A DNA stretch of 64,000 bases from NCBI GenBank assembly GCA_001464195.1, contig LNEY01000012.1, forward strand, positions 62,001-126,000. Reading direction: 5' to 3'. Positions 20,598 through 30,728 of the stretch are shown here, one piece after another. Below the pieces are notes generated by a model. The model did no database searches. It was not told the DNA's origin and saw only the letters and a list, made by a program, of their open reading frames with translations. This DNA comes from Burkholderiales bacterium Ga0077547. GTDB lineage: Bacteria; Pseudomonadota; Gammaproteobacteria; Burkholderiales; Burkholderiaceae_C. The position numbers and the translations under genes were made by a program. How positions within the stretch are numbered: position 1 is the stretch's first letter; each line of letters starts with the position of its first letter.

Positions 20598-21542
20598 CTA
20601 AAGCGCTGAGACCAACTCGGGTACAGCGATGAACAGATCGGCTTCGAGCCCGTAGTCGGCGACGCTGAAGATCGGCGCCTCGCCGTCCTTGTTGATCGCG
20701 ACGATGACCTTGCTGTCCTTCATGCCGGCCAGGTGCTGGATCGCTCCGCTGATGCCGACGGCCACATACAACTGCGGCGCTACGATCTTGCCGGTCTGGC
20801 CCACCTGCCAATCGTTCGGCGCATAGCCCGCATCGACCGCTGCACGACTGGCGCCGAGCGCAGCGCCGAGCTTGTCCGCCAGTGGCGTGAGCACTTCGTT
20901 GAATTTCTCGACGCTGCCCAGCGCACGGCCACCGCTGACGATGATCTTCGCGGCGGTCAGTTCGGGCCGGTCGTTGCGAGCGATCTCGCTGCCGAGAAAG
21001 ACTGATTTACCAGCGTCCGCCGCTGGTGCGATCACGTCGACGGTTGCCGAACCACCCTCGGCCGCAACCGGGTCGAAGCCAGTCGCGCGAACGGTGATGA
21101 CCTTGACGCCGTCTGTACTCTGCACGGTAGCGATCGCGTTGCCGGCATAGATGGGCCGCTCAAAGGTGTCGGCCGACACGACCTGTGTGATGTCGGAAAC
21201 CTGCGCCACATCGAGGCAGGCCGCGACGCGCGGCGCGATGTTCTTGCCTGACGCGGTGGCGGCGAACAGCAGGTGTGTGTAAGTGCCACCGGCTGCAGCC
21301 ACAACGGCCAGCACCTGCGCGGCAACGGCCTCGGCCAGACCATGCTGAAAGCAGGGTGCATCGGCATGCAGCACCTTAACCACGCCGGGAATCGCGGCAG
21401 CCGCCTTCGCCGAGGCAGCCGCGTCGACACCCGCCACCAGCACATGCACCTCGCCACTGATCTTCAGCGCCGCTGCGACGGTGTTCAGCGTGGCGCCCTT
21501 GAGCGACGCGTTGTCGTGTTCGGCGATTACCAGCGTCGTCAT
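20598..21542 (-). CDS. etfA: Electron transfer flavoprotein, alpha subunit
   Basis: The FAD-binding subunit of the ETF heterodimer, which accepts electrons from acyl-CoA dehydrogenases and passes them to ETF-ubiquinone oxidoreductase. The C-terminal FAD signature is present as [20 protein letters not shown] followed by [14 protein letters not shown]. The length of 314 residues is standard. It is separated by one base from etfB and by 9 bases from the downstream acyl-CoA dehydrogenase. Confidence 0.96.
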   Translation of the reverse strand: MTTLVIAEHDNASLKGATLNTVAAALKISGEVHVLVAGVDAAASAKAAAAIPGVVKVLHADAPCFQHGLAEAVAAQVLAVVAAAGGTYTHLLFAATASGKNIAPRVAACLDVAQVSDITQVVSADTFERPIYAGNAIATVQSTDGVKVITVRATGFDPVAAEGGSATVDVIAPAADAGKSVFLGSEIARNDRPELTAAKIIVSGGRALGSVEKFNEVLTPLADKLGAALGASRAAVDAGYAPNDWQVGQTGKIVAPQLYVAVGISGAIQHLAGMKDSKVIVAINKDGEAPIFSVADYGLEADLFIAVPELVSAL

Positions 21543-21543
21543 C

Positions 21544-22293
21544 TCAGATCACCTTTGCTTCGTTTTTCAACTTCGAGACCAGTGTGGCCACATCCGGCAC
21601 CTTGATCCCCGCACTGCGCTTTGGTGGCTCGGTGACCTTCAGTGTCTTGATGCGCGGCGTGACATCGACGCCAAGGTCTGCAGGCTTGACGACCTCCAGC
21701 GGCTTCTTCTTCGCCTTCATGATGTTGGGCAGCGTCACGTAGCGCGGCTCGTTGAGCCGCAGATCGGTGGTGATGACCGCGGGCAGTGTGAGCTTCAGTG
21801 TCTCCAGGCCACCATCGACTTCACGCGTCACCTGCACATGGCCGTCGGTCACCTCGACCTTCGACGCAAACGTCGCCTGCGGCAGCGCGCCGAGCGCGGC
21901 GAGCATCTGCCCCGTCTGGTTACAGTCATCGTCGATCGCCTGCTTGCCCAAGATGACAAGCCCGGGCTGCTCGCGATCCACCAGCGACTTCAGCAACTTG
22001 GCGACGGCCAACGGCTGCAACTCGACATCGGTTTCAACCAGGATCGCGCGATCAGCCCCAATGGCCATCGCGGTACGCAGTGTTTCCTGACAGGCCAGTA
22101 CGCCGCATGACACGGCGACGATCTCGGTGACAACGCCTTTCTCACGCAGCCGCACGGCCTCTTCGATGGCAATTTCATCGAAGGGATTCATGCTCATCTT
22201 GACGTTGGCCAGATCGACACCACTGCCATCCGACTTGACCCGTACCTTGACGTTGTAGTCAACGACCCGCTTGACTGCCACCAACACCTTCAT
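21544..22293 (-). CDS. etfB: Electron transfer flavoprotein, beta subunit
   Basis: The AMP-binding ETF subunit, 249 residues. The N-terminus [19 protein letters not shown] and the conserved segment [20 protein letters not shown] identify it. The track ORF begins 42 bases upstream, but homologues start at the MKVLVAVKR methionine (ATG 22293), which I use. It is the first gene of the etfB-etfA-acyl-CoA dehydrogenase-nitronate monooxygenase unit. Confidence 0.96.
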   Translation of the reverse strand: MKVLVAVKRVVDYNVKVRVKSDGSGVDLANVKMSMNPFDEIAIEEAVRLREKGVVTEIVAVSCGVLACQETLRTAMAIGADRAILVETDVELQPLAVAKLLKSLVDREQPGLVILGKQAIDDDCNQTGQMLAALGALPQATFASKVEVTDGHVQVTREVDGGLETLKLTLPAVITTDLRLNEPRYVTLPNIMKAKKKPLEVVKPADLGVDVTPRIKTLKVTEPPKRSAGIKVPDVATLVSKLKNEAKVI

Positions 22294-22387
22294 GCCCTGC
22301 GCTCCCGTGGTCAAGACGACCGGAAAGCTGCGCATTTTAGAGTGCCGACTGAGGCATGCCGATACGCAGTGATCGGCTGCGCTTGGA

Positions 22388-22479
22388 TGGTGCCCGGGAC
22401 CGGAATCGAACCGGTACGCCGCTTGACGCTAAGCAGCAGATTTTAAGTCTGCGGTGTCTACCAATTTCACCACCCGGGC
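22388..22479 (-). tRNA. tRNA-Leu (anticodon UAA)
   Basis: The minus strand folds as a class II tRNA with acceptor stem GCCCGGG/CCCGGGC, discriminator A and an encoded CCA. The anticodon loop ACTTAAAA gives UAA, and there is a long variable arm. It is the last gene of a Gly-Cys-Leu cluster that matches the E. coli glyW-cysT-leuZ order. A terminator-like hairpin ends 8 bases before its 5' end. Confidence 0.97.
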
Positions 22480-22486
22480 GCGCTCG

Positions 22487-22511
22487 AAAAAAAACCTCGT
22501 CACAGACGAGG
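22487..22511 (-). terminator. Intrinsic terminator-like hairpin between tRNA-Cys and tRNA-Leu
   Basis: On the minus strand the hairpin CCTCGTC-TGT-GACGAGG is followed by eight T. This is a textbook rho-independent terminator for tRNA-Cys, but it leaves only 7 bases before tRNA-Leu, so tRNA-Leu must depend on read-through or on a promoter further upstream. Confidence 0.8.
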
Positions 22512-22523
22512 CTCGCAGAATAC

Positions 22524-22597
22524 TGGAGGCGCGGCCCAGAGTCGAACTGGGCTGATCGGATTTGCAATCCGGTGCATAACCGCTTTGCTACCGCGCC
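22524..22597 (-). tRNA. tRNA-Cys (anticodon GCA)
   Basis: The minus strand gives acceptor stem GGCGCGG paired with CCGCGCC, discriminator U and an encoded CCA. The anticodon loop TTGCAAA gives GCA. It is the middle gene of the Gly-Cys-Leu cluster, with terminator-like hairpins on both sides. Confidence 0.97.
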
Positions 22598-22620
22598 GTG
22601 TGGGTCGCCGACCCGGGGAC

Positions 22621-22650
22621 GAAAAAGGGAAGCCAGTGCTTCCCTTTTTC
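22621..22650 (-). terminator. Intrinsic terminator-like hairpin between tRNA-Gly and tRNA-Cys
   Basis: A 13-base-pair inverted repeat (GAAAAAGGGAAGC, loop of 4, then its complement) that ends in a run of T on either strand. It could terminate tRNA-Gly transcripts or serve as a processing hairpin. Only 23 bases separate it from the 5' end of tRNA-Cys. Confidence 0.7.
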
Positions 22651-22657
22651 TATTTAT

Positions 22658-22733
22658 TGGAGCGGGAGACGAGGCTCGAACTCGCGACCTCAACCTTGGC
22701 AAGGTTGCGCTCTACCAACTGAGCTACTCCCGC
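22658..22733 (-). tRNA. tRNA-Gly (anticodon GCC)
   Basis: The minus strand gives acceptor stem GCGGGAG paired with CTCCCGC, discriminator U and an encoded CCA. The anticodon loop TTGCCAA gives GCC. It is the first gene of the tRNA cluster, downstream of lon, with a candidate -10 box about 30 bases upstream. Confidence 0.97.
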
Positions 22734-22763
22734 GTATGCGACACAACAGTCATCGCGTCTCGC

Positions 22764-22769
22764 AGTATA
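22764..22769 (-). promoter_or_regulatory. Candidate -10 box of the tRNA Gly-Cys-Leu cluster
   Basis: TATACT is followed by the GC-rich discriminator GCGAGACGCG, typical of stable-RNA promoters under stringent control. It lies between the lon stop and tRNA-Gly. The -35 region is poor at every normal spacing. Confidence 0.5.
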
Positions 22770-22803
22770 CATCGAAACCTCTGGACAACCGATAAGAGCC
22801 AGC

Positions 22804-25242
22804 TCAATGCTTCATCGGATCAGGCGTCGGCAGTGGCGGCACGGCTGCCACCACGGTGGCTTCCGACTTGGCATCGTCTGCCTTCGCCGGTTCGTCTTCA
22901 GGAAGTGCTTGCGGCATGCTTTGCAACGCCACCTCCAGTACCTGATCGATCCACTTCACAGGGACGATCTCAAGATGGTTCTTCACATTCTCCGGAATGT
23001 CTTGCAAGTCTTTCACGTTCTCTTCCGGGATGATCACCGTCTTGATGCCACCCCGGTGAGCTGCAAGCAATTTTTCCTTCAAGCCACCGATGGCAGTGAC
23101 CTCACCGCGCAGCGTGATCTCGCCGGTCATCGCGACATCGGCGCGCACCGGAATGCCCGTCAATGCAGAGACAAACGCGGTCGTCATTGCGGCACCAGCA
23201 CTGGGGCCATCCTTGGGCGTCGCGCCATCGGGCACGTGAATGTGAATATCGCGCTTCTCGAAAAGTTCGTCCTTGATACCCAACCGACGCGCACGAGCAC
23301 GGACCACCGACCGAGCCGCTTCCACCGACTCCTTCATGACATCACCCAGCGAACCTGTACGAATGATCACGCCCTTGCCCGGCATCATCGCGGACTCGAT
23401 GGTCAGGAGATCGCCGCCGACTTCCGTCCAAGCCAGCCCCACGACCTGGCCAACTTGGTTCTGCTTGGTGGCCTGACCGTAGTCGTGCTTGCGCACACCG
23501 AGGAAGTCGTTCAAGTTGTCAGCTGTGACGATGACCTTGTCAGTGACCTGCTTGAGCTGGATGCTCTTGACCACTTTGCGGCAGATCTTCGAGATCTCGC
23601 GCTCGAGCGAGCGCACGCCCGCCTCGCGGGTGTAGTAACGGATGATTCCGCGCACTGCGGCTTCCGTCACTTCCATCTCGGCATCCTTGACGCCATTGTT
23701 CTTGGCCTGCTTCGGCAGCAGATACCGCTGCGCAATATTGACCTTCTCGTCTTCCGTGTATCCCGACAGGCGAATCACTTCCATCCGGTCCAGCAGCGCC
23801 GGAGGGATGTTCATCGAGTTTGAGGTCGCGATGAACATCGTGTCGCTCAAGTCGAAATCGACCTCAACGTAGTGATCACTGAAGGTGTGGTTCTGCTCCG
23901 GATCAAGCACTTCGAGCAGCGCGCTCGAAGGGTCGCCCCGAAAATCCATGCCGAGTTTATCGATCTCGTCGAGCAGGAAGAGCGGATTACGCGTGCCCAC
24001 CTTGCTCAGGCTTTGCAGCACCTTTCCCGGCATCGAGCCGATGTAGGTGCGGCGATGGCCACGGATCTCAGCCTCGTCACGCACACCGCCCAACGCCATC
24101 CGCACAAACTTGCGCCCGGTCGCCCGCGCCACGCTCTGGCCGAGCGACGTCTTGCCGACACCCGGAGGGCCGACCAGGCAGAGGATCGGCGCCTTGACCT
24201 TGTCGACGCGCTGCTGCACCGCGAGGTACTCGAGGATGCGATCCTTGACCTTCTCTAGCCCGTAGTGATCTTCGTTCAACACGGCCTCAGCGAACGCAAG
24301 GTCGTGCTTGATCTTGGTCTTCTTGGTCCACGGCAGATTGACCAGCGTGTCGATGTAGTTGCGTACCACCGTGGCTTCGGCGGACATCGGCGACATCAGC
24401 TTGAGCTTCTTGAACTCGGCGTCAGCCTTCTTGCGCGCCTCTTTAGGCATCTTGGCGCCAATGATCTTCTTTTCGAGCTCCTCCATGTCGGCGCCATCTT
24501 CGCCGTCACCCAGCTCCTTCTGGATGGCCTTCACCTGTTCGTTCAGGTAGTACTCGCGCTGGCTCTTCTCCATCTGACGCTTGACGCGGCCACGGATACG
24601 CTTCTCGACCTGCAGGATGTCGACCTCGTGCTCGAGCTGTTCGAGCAGTTTCTCCAGACGCTTGTCAACCGCGAACAGGTCCAGCACGGACTGCTTGTTC
24701 TCGAGTTTCAGCGGCAAGTGCGCCGCGATGGTGTCAGCCAATCGGCCCGCATCGTCGATACCCGCGATCGACGTCAGAATTTCTGGAGGGATCTTCTTGT
24801 TGAGCTTGACGTACTGGTCGAACTGCTGCGTGACCGCACGGCGCAATGCCTCGATCTCTGGCTTCGTGTCGACTTCCGGTGGCATCGGCGTGACCTCGGA
24901 GATGAAGTACTCGCCGTTGTCGGTGATGCTGTGGGTGTGGGCTCGCTGCAGTCCCTCGACCAGCACCTTGACGGTGCCGTCGGGCAACTTGAGCATCTGC
25001 AGGATGGTCGACACGCAACCCACCTCGAACATGTCGTCGGGCTTGGGCTCGTCCTTGCCAGCCGCCTTTTGCGCCACCAGCATGATTTGACGACCCGCTT
25101 CCATTGCGGATTCAAGTGCCTTGATCGACTTGGGGCGCCCCACGAACAACGGGATCACCATGTGGGGAAACACCACCACGTCACGCAGGGGCAACAAAGG
25201 CAGCGTGATGGGCTCGGCTGGCAACACAGGATGTCCGGACAT
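22804..25242 (-). CDS. lon: ATP-dependent protease Lon (LonA type)
   Basis: A hexameric AAA+ protease that degrades misfolded and regulatory proteins. The N-terminal substrate-binding domain begins [20 protein letters not shown]. The Walker A motif is [12 protein letters not shown] and the Walker B region is [17 protein letters not shown]. The catalytic serine is in [15 protein letters not shown] with the dyad lysine in [14 protein letters not shown]. At 812 residues it is full length, with an Ala/Pro tail. It lies downstream of clpX on the same strand, in the usual tig-clpP-clpX-lon order. Confidence 0.97.
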   Translation of the reverse strand: MSGHPVLPAEPITLPLLPLRDVVVFPHMVIPLFVGRPKSIKALESAMEAGRQIMLVAQKAAGKDEPKPDDMFEVGCVSTILQMLKLPDGTVKVLVEGLQRAHTHSITDNGEYFISEVTPMPPEVDTKPEIEALRRAVTQQFDQYVKLNKKIPPEILTSIAGIDDAGRLADTIAAHLPLKLENKQSVLDLFAVDKRLEKLLEQLEHEVDILQVEKRIRGRVKRQMEKSQREYYLNEQVKAIQKELGDGEDGADMEELEKKIIGAKMPKEARKKADAEFKKLKLMSPMSAEATVVRNYIDTLVNLPWTKKTKIKHDLAFAEAVLNEDHYGLEKVKDRILEYLAVQQRVDKVKAPILCLVGPPGVGKTSLGQSVARATGRKFVRMALGGVRDEAEIRGHRRTYIGSMPGKVLQSLSKVGTRNPLFLLDEIDKLGMDFRGDPSSALLEVLDPEQNHTFSDHYVEVDFDLSDTMFIATSNSMNIPPALLDRMEVIRLSGYTEDEKVNIAQRYLLPKQAKNNGVKDAEMEVTEAAVRGIIRYYTREAGVRSLEREISKICRKVVKSIQLKQVTDKVIVTADNLNDFLGVRKHDYGQATKQNQVGQVVGLAWTEVGGDLLTIESAMMPGKGVIIRTGSLGDVMKESVEAARSVVRARARRLGIKDELFEKRDIHIHVPDGATPKDGPSAGAAMTTAFVSALTGIPVRADVAMTGEITLRGEVTAIGGLKEKLLAAHRGGIKTVIIPEENVKDLQDIPENVKNHLEIVPVKWIDQVLEVALQSMPQALPEDEPAKADDAKSEATVVAAVPPLPTPDPMKH

Positions 25243-25296
25243 GAAAACCTCTCTTTCTCAGGCCTATCTAGGGCTTGAGCTGGCGATTGCAAGGAG

Positions 25297-25321
25297 CCGC
25301 GCGATGGATCGCATCGCGCGG
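25297..25321. repeat. Perfect inverted repeat in the clpX-lon gap
   Basis: A 10-base-pair perfect palindrome (CCGCGCGATG, loop GATCG, CATCGCGCGG) 15 bases after the clpX stop. No T-run follows it on either strand, so it is not a classical terminator. It may stabilise the clpX mRNA 3' end. Confidence 0.55.
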
Positions 25322-25336
25322 TAGACCGGATTCAAT

Positions 25337-26605
25337 TCAGGCGCTGGCTTTGGCCTGCTCGCGATAGACGATCAGCGGCTTCGCGTTGTCGTCGATGGTG
25401 TGCTCATCAAGCACCACCTTGACGACGCTTTCAAACGAGGGCAGATCGAACATCGTGTCGTTCAGCGCCTGTTCCATGATTGAGCGCAAGCCGCGTGCCC
25501 CCGTCTTGCGGGCCAAGGCCTTGCGCGCGATGGCTGTGAGTGCCGATGGGCGGATTTCCAGATCGACGCCATCCATGCTGAACAATTTCTGATACTGCTT
25601 GACCAACGCGTTCTTGGGCTCGGTGAGGATCTGCACCAGTGCGTCTTCGGTCAACTCACCCAGCGTGGCCATCACCGGCAAACGCCCTACCAACTCGGGG
25701 ATCAAACCGAACTTGATCAGGTCCTCGGGCTCTGCTTCACGGAAGACCTCGCTCACCTTTCGGTCGGCCTTGCTCTTCACATTGGCTGCAAAACCGATCC
25801 CCGATTTTTCAGATCGGTTCTGGATGACTTTCTCCAGGCCATCGAACGCGCCCCCGCAAATGAACAGGATGTTCGTTGTGTCAATCTGCAGGAAGTCCTG
25901 GTTCGGATGCTTGCGGCCACCTTGCGGCGGTACGCTGGCCATCGTGCCCTCAACCAGCTTCAGCAAGGCCTGCTGCACGCCCTCGCCCGACACATCGCGG
26001 GTGATCGATGGGTTGTCGGCCTTGCGGGAAATCTTGTCGATCTCATCGATATAGACGATGCCGCGTTGCGCCCTCTCAACTTCGTAGTTGCAGTTTTGCA
26101 GCAGCTTCTGGATGATGTTTTCGACATCCTCACCAACGTAGCCTGCTTCAGTTAGCGTGGTCGCATCGGCAATCACGAAGGGAACATTGAGCAGTCGCGC
26201 CAGTGTTTGTGCGAGCAAGGTCTTGCCGGAGCCAGTCGGGCCGATGAGCAGAATGTTGCTTTTGGAGAGCTCGACCTCGTCTTTGTGGCGGCTCATGTGC
26301 TTGAGCCGCTTGTAGTGGTTGTAGACCGCGACAGCCAGTGTGCGCTTGGCTGGCTCCTGACCGATCACGTATTGATCGAGACTGGCCTTGATTTCACTGG
26401 GAATGGGCAGATCCGACTTGGCCGCTTTCGGATCAGCAACCTCTGCGGGCACCTCATCTCGGATGATGTCATTGCACAGCTCGATGCACTCATCGCAGAT
26501 GAAGACCGAGGGGCCTGCGATGAGCTTCTTGACCTCGTGCTGACTCTTGCCACAGAAGGAGCAGTACAGGACTTTTTCGCTCGAAGAGCCTTTTTTGTCG
26601 GCCAT
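25337..26605 (-). CDS. clpX: ATP-dependent Clp protease ATP-binding subunit ClpX
   Basis: An AAA+ unfoldase that feeds substrates to ClpP. The N-terminal zinc-binding domain has CSFC (Cys15, Cys18) and CDEC (Cys37, Cys40). The Walker A motif is [15 protein letters not shown] and Walker B is [11 protein letters not shown]. Pore loop GYVGEDVE and the ClpP-contacting IGF-type loop SGIGFAA are present. At 422 residues the length is canonical. It is 114 bases downstream of clpP on the same strand. Confidence 0.97.
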   Translation of the reverse strand: MADKKGSSSEKVLYCSFCGKSQHEVKKLIAGPSVFICDECIELCNDIIRDEVPAEVADPKAAKSDLPIPSEIKASLDQYVIGQEPAKRTLAVAVYNHYKRLKHMSRHKDEVELSKSNILLIGPTGSGKTLLAQTLARLLNVPFVIADATTLTEAGYVGEDVENIIQKLLQNCNYEVERAQRGIVYIDEIDKISRKADNPSITRDVSGEGVQQALLKLVEGTMASVPPQGGRKHPNQDFLQIDTTNILFICGGAFDGLEKVIQNRSEKSGIGFAANVKSKADRKVSEVFREAEPEDLIKFGLIPELVGRLPVMATLGELTEDALVQILTEPKNALVKQYQKLFSMDGVDLEIRPSALTAIARKALARKTGARGLRSIMEQALNDTMFDLPSFESVVKVVLDEHTIDDNAKPLIVYREQAKASA

Positions 26606-26719
26606 GAAAAGGTGCTACCGGTTGGCGAAAGTGCTGTTTCGATAATAGAACAAATGAAAACGGGACCTTGCGGTGAAGAAAGGCCCCGTTGGCTGCATTG
26701 ATCAGGCCACTTATGCCGT

Positions 26720-27328
26720 TCAGGAACGCTTCGAAATCACCTCGTCGATCAGACCGTACTCCTTCGCTTCGCCGGACGACATGAAGTAGTCACGCTCCGA
26801 ATCAGCACGAATCTTCTCGATGGGCTGGCTGGTACGCTCGGCCAGAACCTGGTTCAGGTTCTCACGCAATTTCAGGATTTCGCGCGCCTGGATTTCGATG
26901 TCGGTGGCTTGACCCTGCGCGCCGCCAGATGGCTGGTGAATCATCACGCGCGAATTCGGCAATGCGAAGCGCTTGCCCTTGGTACCGGCAGCCAAAAGGA
27001 AAGCGCCCATGCTGGCGGCGATGCCCATGCACAAGGTCGACACATCGGGCTTGATGAAGTTCATGGTGTCAAAAACCGACAGGCCAGCGCTCACGGAGCC
27101 ACCTGGAGAGTTGATGTAAAGCGAAATATCCTTGTCTGGGTTTTCGCTTTCCAGAAACAACAGTTGCGCAACGACAACGTTGGCAGACTGGTCGTTGACC
27201 GGACCGACCAGGAAGATCACCCGCTCACGCAGCAGGCGCGAATAGATGTCGTAGGCGCGTTCGCCACGGCCGGATTGCTCGATGACCATGGGGACCATGC
27301 CCAGGGCTTGCGTGTCAAGTGCGCTCAT
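26720..27328 (-). CDS. clpP: ATP-dependent Clp protease proteolytic subunit ClpP
   Basis: The tetradecameric serine peptidase partner of ClpX. The catalytic serine is about residue 106 ([15 protein letters not shown]) and the catalytic histidine about residue 131 ([13 protein letters not shown]). The length is 202 residues. It lies between tig and clpX on the same strand. The 154-base tig-clpP gap carries a GC-rich hairpin, so clpP probably also has its own promoter, which I could not place confidently. Confidence 0.97.
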   Translation of the reverse strand: MSALDTQALGMVPMVIEQSGRGERAYDIYSRLLRERVIFLVGPVNDQSANVVVAQLLFLESENPDKDISLYINSPGGSVSAGLSVFDTMNFIKPDVSTLCMGIAASMGAFLLAAGTKGKRFALPNSRVMIHQPSGGAQGQATDIEIQAREILKLRENLNQVLAERTSQPIEKIRADSERDYFMSSGEAKEYGLIDEVISKRS

Positions 27329-27434
27329 GCGTTTTGTCCTTGTTGTGTCTGTCCGTTGTGAGCCCGTGTTGGCCTCCCCAACTTCGAATTATGTCGTCAC
27401 AAGCGCCATCAACGAGACACCCCGAAATGAACAA

Positions 27435-27461
27435 GGGCACCGGCCTTGCGGCGCGGTGCCC
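27435..27461 (-). terminator. GC-rich hairpin after tig
   Basis: On the minus strand GGGCACCG pairs with CGGTGCCC around an inner GCC-GCAA-GGC stem-loop, followed by TTGTTCATTTC. The T-tract is weak, so this may be a partial terminator or attenuating hairpin between tig and clpP. Confidence 0.45.
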
Positions 27462-27482
27462 CGTCGATAGCGGCTGTCGCGC

Positions 27483-28790
27483 TCAGCTCGCCATCAACTC
27501 GTCGAAGGTCAACGACTTGTCGATCACTTTGGCGCGTGCCAGCACGAAATCGGTGACATTGCCTTCGACCACCGTCGCCTCGACATCGGCCATCCGTTGG
27601 CGATCACCCAGGTACCAGCTGAACACCTCAGCCGGCTTTTCGTAGCTTTGCGCCAATTCCTGGATGTGAGCATGCAATTGCTCTGGCTTCGGCTGCAGAT
27701 CGTTCAGTCGAACCAGTTCGCCGACGACCAACCCCAACCGAACACGCCGCTCGGCTTGCGGCATGAAGATCTTCGGAGGAATCTGCTCCTTGGTGATCGA
27801 TTTGTTGCCGCGCTGCTTCATGTCGGCCAGCGCGTTCTCGACCAGGCGGTTCAGCTCGTCATCCACGAGCACATTGGGCACATCGAGTTCGCTGTGCTTG
27901 ATCAGGGCGTCCATCACCGAGGCCTTGTTGCGCACCCCGATGCGGGCCTTGACCTCACGTTCCAGGTTGGCACGCACGTCCTTGCGCAAGCTTTCCACGG
28001 ATCCGTCGGCAATGCCCAGAGAGCGAGCAAATTCGTCGGTCAGCTCGGGCAGGCTCGAGGCCTCGATGCCCTTGATCGTGACCAGGAAATCGGCCTCCTT
28101 GCCGGCCAACTCCTGCGTCTGGTAATTCTGGGGGAAGGTCAGTGGGAAGGTCTTGGACTCGCCCACCTTCATGCCACGGACGGCTTGATCAAACGTCTCC
28201 AACATCTGACCCTCCCCGATCACGAACTGGAAGTCGGTCGCGGTGCCGAACTCGAAAGGAACACCGTCGAGCTTGCCTTCGAAGTCGATGGTCACGCGGT
28301 CCGTCTCGACGGCGCCTTCGCTCGCCGGACGCGCCAAGAAGGAACGACGCTGCTTGCGCAGGATGCCGATCGTGCGATCGATGGCGGCATCGTCCACTTC
28401 GGCAGAGAAGCGCTCGACCTCGGCTTCTTCCAGGTTGCCGACCTTCACTTCCGGGAATATCTCGAACAACGCATCGAACGTCAGTTCATTGGGGTTGCCA
28501 GTGTTTTTCTCGGACAGACGCGGTGCGCCCGCCACGCGCAGATTGGCCTCGGAGACCGCCTTGGCGAATTCCTTGCCGAGCTTGTCGTGAATCACCTCGT
28601 TCTCGACCGACCTGCCGAAGCGCTTGGACATCACGCTCAGGGGCACCTTGCCCGGCCGAAAACCGTCCACCTTGGCGGTGCGTGCGAGCTCCTTCAGGCG
28701 GGTATTGATCTCGCCATTGATGGTTTCAGTAGGCAAGGTCAGCGTGATTCGCCGTTCCAGCTTTTCGAGGGTTTCGACGGTCACTGTCAT
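27483..28790 (-). CDS. tig: Trigger factor
   Basis: A ribosome-associated chaperone and peptidyl-prolyl isomerase. The N-terminal ribosome-binding signature is present as GFRPGKVPLSVMSKRFG, followed by a FKBP-type domain (DRVTIDFEGKLDGVPFEFG) and a helical C-terminal chaperone domain. I use ATG 28790 (MTVTVETLEKLERR), giving 435 residues. The track ORF extends 69 bases further and would run towards the tRNA-Leu. It heads the tig-clpP-clpX-lon series, and tRNA-Leu(UAG) lies directly upstream on the same strand. Confidence 0.96.
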   Translation of the reverse strand: MTVTVETLEKLERRITLTLPTETINGEINTRLKELARTAKVDGFRPGKVPLSVMSKRFGRSVENEVIHDKLGKEFAKAVSEANLRVAGAPRLSEKNTGNPNELTFDALFEIFPEVKVGNLEEAEVERFSAEVDDAAIDRTIGILRKQRRSFLARPASEGAVETDRVTIDFEGKLDGVPFEFGTATDFQFVIGEGQMLETFDQAVRGMKVGESKTFPLTFPQNYQTQELAGKEADFLVTIKGIEASSLPELTDEFARSLGIADGSVESLRKDVRANLEREVKARIGVRNKASVMDALIKHSELDVPNVLVDDELNRLVENALADMKQRGNKSITKEQIPPKIFMPQAERRVRLGLVVGELVRLNDLQPKPEQLHAHIQELAQSYEKPAEVFSWYLGDRQRMADVEATVVEGNVTDFVLARAKVIDKSLTFDELMAS

Positions 28791-28824
28791 GATCAGAAAC
28801 TTTCTGTATACGTTGAGTTGTGGC

Positions 28825-28911
28825 TGGTGCGCGGGGCGGGACTCGAACCCGCACACCATTGCTGGCGTCAGGACCTAAACCTGGTGCGTCTACCAATTTC
28901 GCCACCCGCGC
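28825..28911 (-). tRNA. tRNA-Leu (anticodon UAG)
   Basis: The minus strand forms a class II tRNA with acceptor stem GCGCGGG/CCCGCGC, discriminator A and an encoded CCA. The anticodon loop TTTAGGT gives UAG. It lies between hpnC (divergent) and tig (same strand, 34 bases downstream). Confidence 0.96.
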
Positions 28912-28956
28912 GGGGCCGATTCAAACGTCAAGAGCTCGCGCTTGCATCAGACGCCA

Positions 28957-28977
28957 CTTTCCGCGCACCGCGGAAAG
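28957..28977. repeat. Inverted repeat between tRNA-Leu and hpnC
   Basis: A perfect 9-base-pair palindrome (CTTTCCGCG, loop CAC, CGCGGAAAG) in the divergent tRNA-Leu/hpnC region. It falls inside the longer track ORF for hpnC, which supports the shorter GTG start. It could be an operator or the end of a leader hairpin. Confidence 0.5.
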
Positions 28978-29025
28978 CCCGCGAGTTTAACCGTGAGCGC
29001 CGCGGCTGCATGGACAATATGCGCC

Positions 29026-29880
29026 GTGAGCGTTGAGCACTACGAAAATTTCCCTGTGGCCTCCTGGTTGTGTCCTGCCCCTTTGAGGGGCGCGGTGGCA
29101 GCCATCTACTGGTTCGCCAGAACCGCCGACGACATCGCCGACGAAGGCGATGCGACCCCGTCGCAGCGCCTGGCCGACCTGTCCGCCTACCGCGCCGATC
29201 TGGCGGCCATCGCCAAGGGCCTGCCCCCCTCGCCTCGCTGGCAGACAGTGTTTGCGCCCCTGCAGATCGCAATGGACCGCCACCGGTTACCGGTCGGCTT
29301 GCTGGGTGATCTGCTCAGCGCATTCGAACAGGATGTCGTGAAAACCCGCTACGTCGACCGGGCCGAGGTGCTGGACTACTGCAGCCGTTCGGCCAATCCA
29401 GTGGGCCGGTTGCTGCTGCATTTGTATGGCGTCCAGGACGCCGAGTCACTGGTGCAGTCCGACGCGATTTGCACCGCCTTGCAGCTCATCAATTTCTGGC
29501 AAGACCTGGGCATCGACACCGCGCGTGGCCGGCTGTACCTGCCAATGGCCGACATCGCTTCGCACGGTTTATCGGTAGATGGCCTGCTCGCCCGCCAGGA
29601 CAGCCCGGCGGTGCGCGGCCTGATCGCCGAGATGACAACCTGGGCACGCTCGCTGATGCTGCAGGGCGCGCCGCTGGTGCACCGCGTGGCCGGGCGTGCC
29701 GGATGGGAGCTGCGTCTGGTGGTGCAAGGCGGGCTGCGCATTGCCGACAAGATCGAACAGATGGACCACGCCACACTGTTGCAGCGTCCACGCATTGGCA
29801 AAGCCGATGCACCGCTGCTGCTGTGGCGCGCGTTGCGAATGCGCGCCCCCACGACGACACTCAATCGAAAATCTGCATGA
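29026..29880 (+). CDS. hpnC: Squalene biosynthesis protein HpnC (hydroxysqualene synthase)
   Basis: A head-to-head prenyl synthase-like protein. In the characterised pathway HpnC converts presqualene diphosphate, made by HpnD, to hydroxysqualene. The aspartate-rich motifs are FARTADDIADEGD and INFWQDLGIDTARGR. Homologues begin with a short SVEHYENFPVAS sequence, so I choose GTG 29026. The track ORF adds 28 residues that contain an inverted repeat and look non-coding. No clear Shine-Dalgarno is visible. The stop overlaps the hpnD start (ATGA). Confidence 0.92.
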   Translation: MSVEHYENFPVASWLCPAPLRGAVAAIYWFARTADDIADEGDATPSQRLADLSAYRADLAAIAKGLPPSPRWQTVFAPLQIAMDRHRLPVGLLGDLLSAFEQDVVKTRYVDRAEVLDYCSRSANPVGRLLLHLYGVQDAESLVQSDAICTALQLINFWQDLGIDTARGRLYLPMADIASHGLSVDGLLARQDSPAVRGLIAEMTTWARSLMLQGAPLVHRVAGRAGWELRLVVQGGLRIADKIEQMDHATLLQRPRIGKADAPLLLWRALRMRAPTTTLNRKSA

Positions 29881-30728
29881 CGCCAGAACAACAATACGTG
29901 CAAGACAAGGCCGCCAAGAGCGGCTCGAGCTTCTACTACGCCTTTCTGTTCCTGCCGCCGCCCCGGCGCGCCGCGATCACGGCGTTCTACACCTTCTGCC
30001 GAGAAGTCGACGATGTGGTCGATGAGACCAGCGATGCTGGGGTCGCCGCCACCAAGCTGGCCTGGTGGCGAGGCGAAGTCGCCAGTGCTTTCGCCGGTCG
30101 GCCGACCCATCCGGTGATGAAGGCTCTGATGCCGCACACCGGCCCGTTTTCGATCGAGGCCAGACATCTGCAGGCCGTCATCGACGGCTGCCAGATCGAC
30201 CTGGAACAGACACGCTTCCTCGACTTCCCTGGCCTGACACGCTACTGCCATCTGGTGGCCGGCATCGTCGGCGAGGTGGCTTCGAGCATCTTCGGCCGTA
30301 GCAGCGAGGCCACGATCCAGTACGCCCACAAACTCGGCTTGGCGATGCAGTTGACCAACATCATCCGCGACGTCGGCGACGACGCGCGACGTGGCCGCAT
30401 CTACCTCCCGGTATCGGAGCTACAGCGCTTCGACGTCAAGGCCAGCGAACTCCTGCTGCGCACTGCTCCCTATGGGTACAGCGATCGATTCAGCGCGCTG
30501 ATGCGCTTTCAAGCGGAGCGGGCGCATCAGACCTATGACGAGGCCATGGCATTGCTGCCTGACGTCGACCGCCAGCCCCAGAAGCCAGGGCTGATGATGG
30601 CCAACATCTACCGCAGCTTGCTGCGCGAGATCGAGGCCGATGGCTTTCAGGTGCTGCACCAGCGCACCTCGCTCACGCCTGTGCGCAAGCTCTGGATCGC
30701 GCTGCGCACCCACTGGCAGGGCCGCTGA
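29877..30728 (+). CDS. hpnD: Presqualene diphosphate synthase HpnD
   Basis: Condenses two farnesyl diphosphates to presqualene diphosphate, the first step of bacterial squalene synthesis. The two aspartate-rich motifs are FCREVDDVVDETSD and LTNIIRDVGDDARRGRIYLP. The substrate-pocket segment HLVAGIVGEVASSIFG is also typical. It is about 283 residues. The track ORF begins earlier in frame inside hpnC. The ATG at 29877 overlaps the hpnC stop and fits homologues. The hpnE gene follows immediately. Confidence 0.94.
   Translation: MTPEQQYVQDKAAKSGSSFYYAFLFLPPPRRAAITAFYTFCREVDDVVDETSDAGVAATKLAWWRGEVASAFAGRPTHPVMKALMPHTGPFSIEARHLQAVIDGCQIDLEQTRFLDFPGLTRYCHLVAGIVGEVASSIFGRSSEATIQYAHKLGLAMQLTNIIRDVGDDARRGRIYLPVSELQRFDVKASELLLRTAPYGYSDRFSALMRFQAERAHQTYDEAMALLPDVDRQPQKPGLMMANIYRSLLREIEADGFQVLHQRTSLTPVRKLWIALRTHWQGR

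Noticed and set aside
28942-29025. N-terminal extension of the hpnC ORF
   Set aside because: It contains an inverted repeat and does not match HpnC homologues, which begin near SVEHYENFPVAS.
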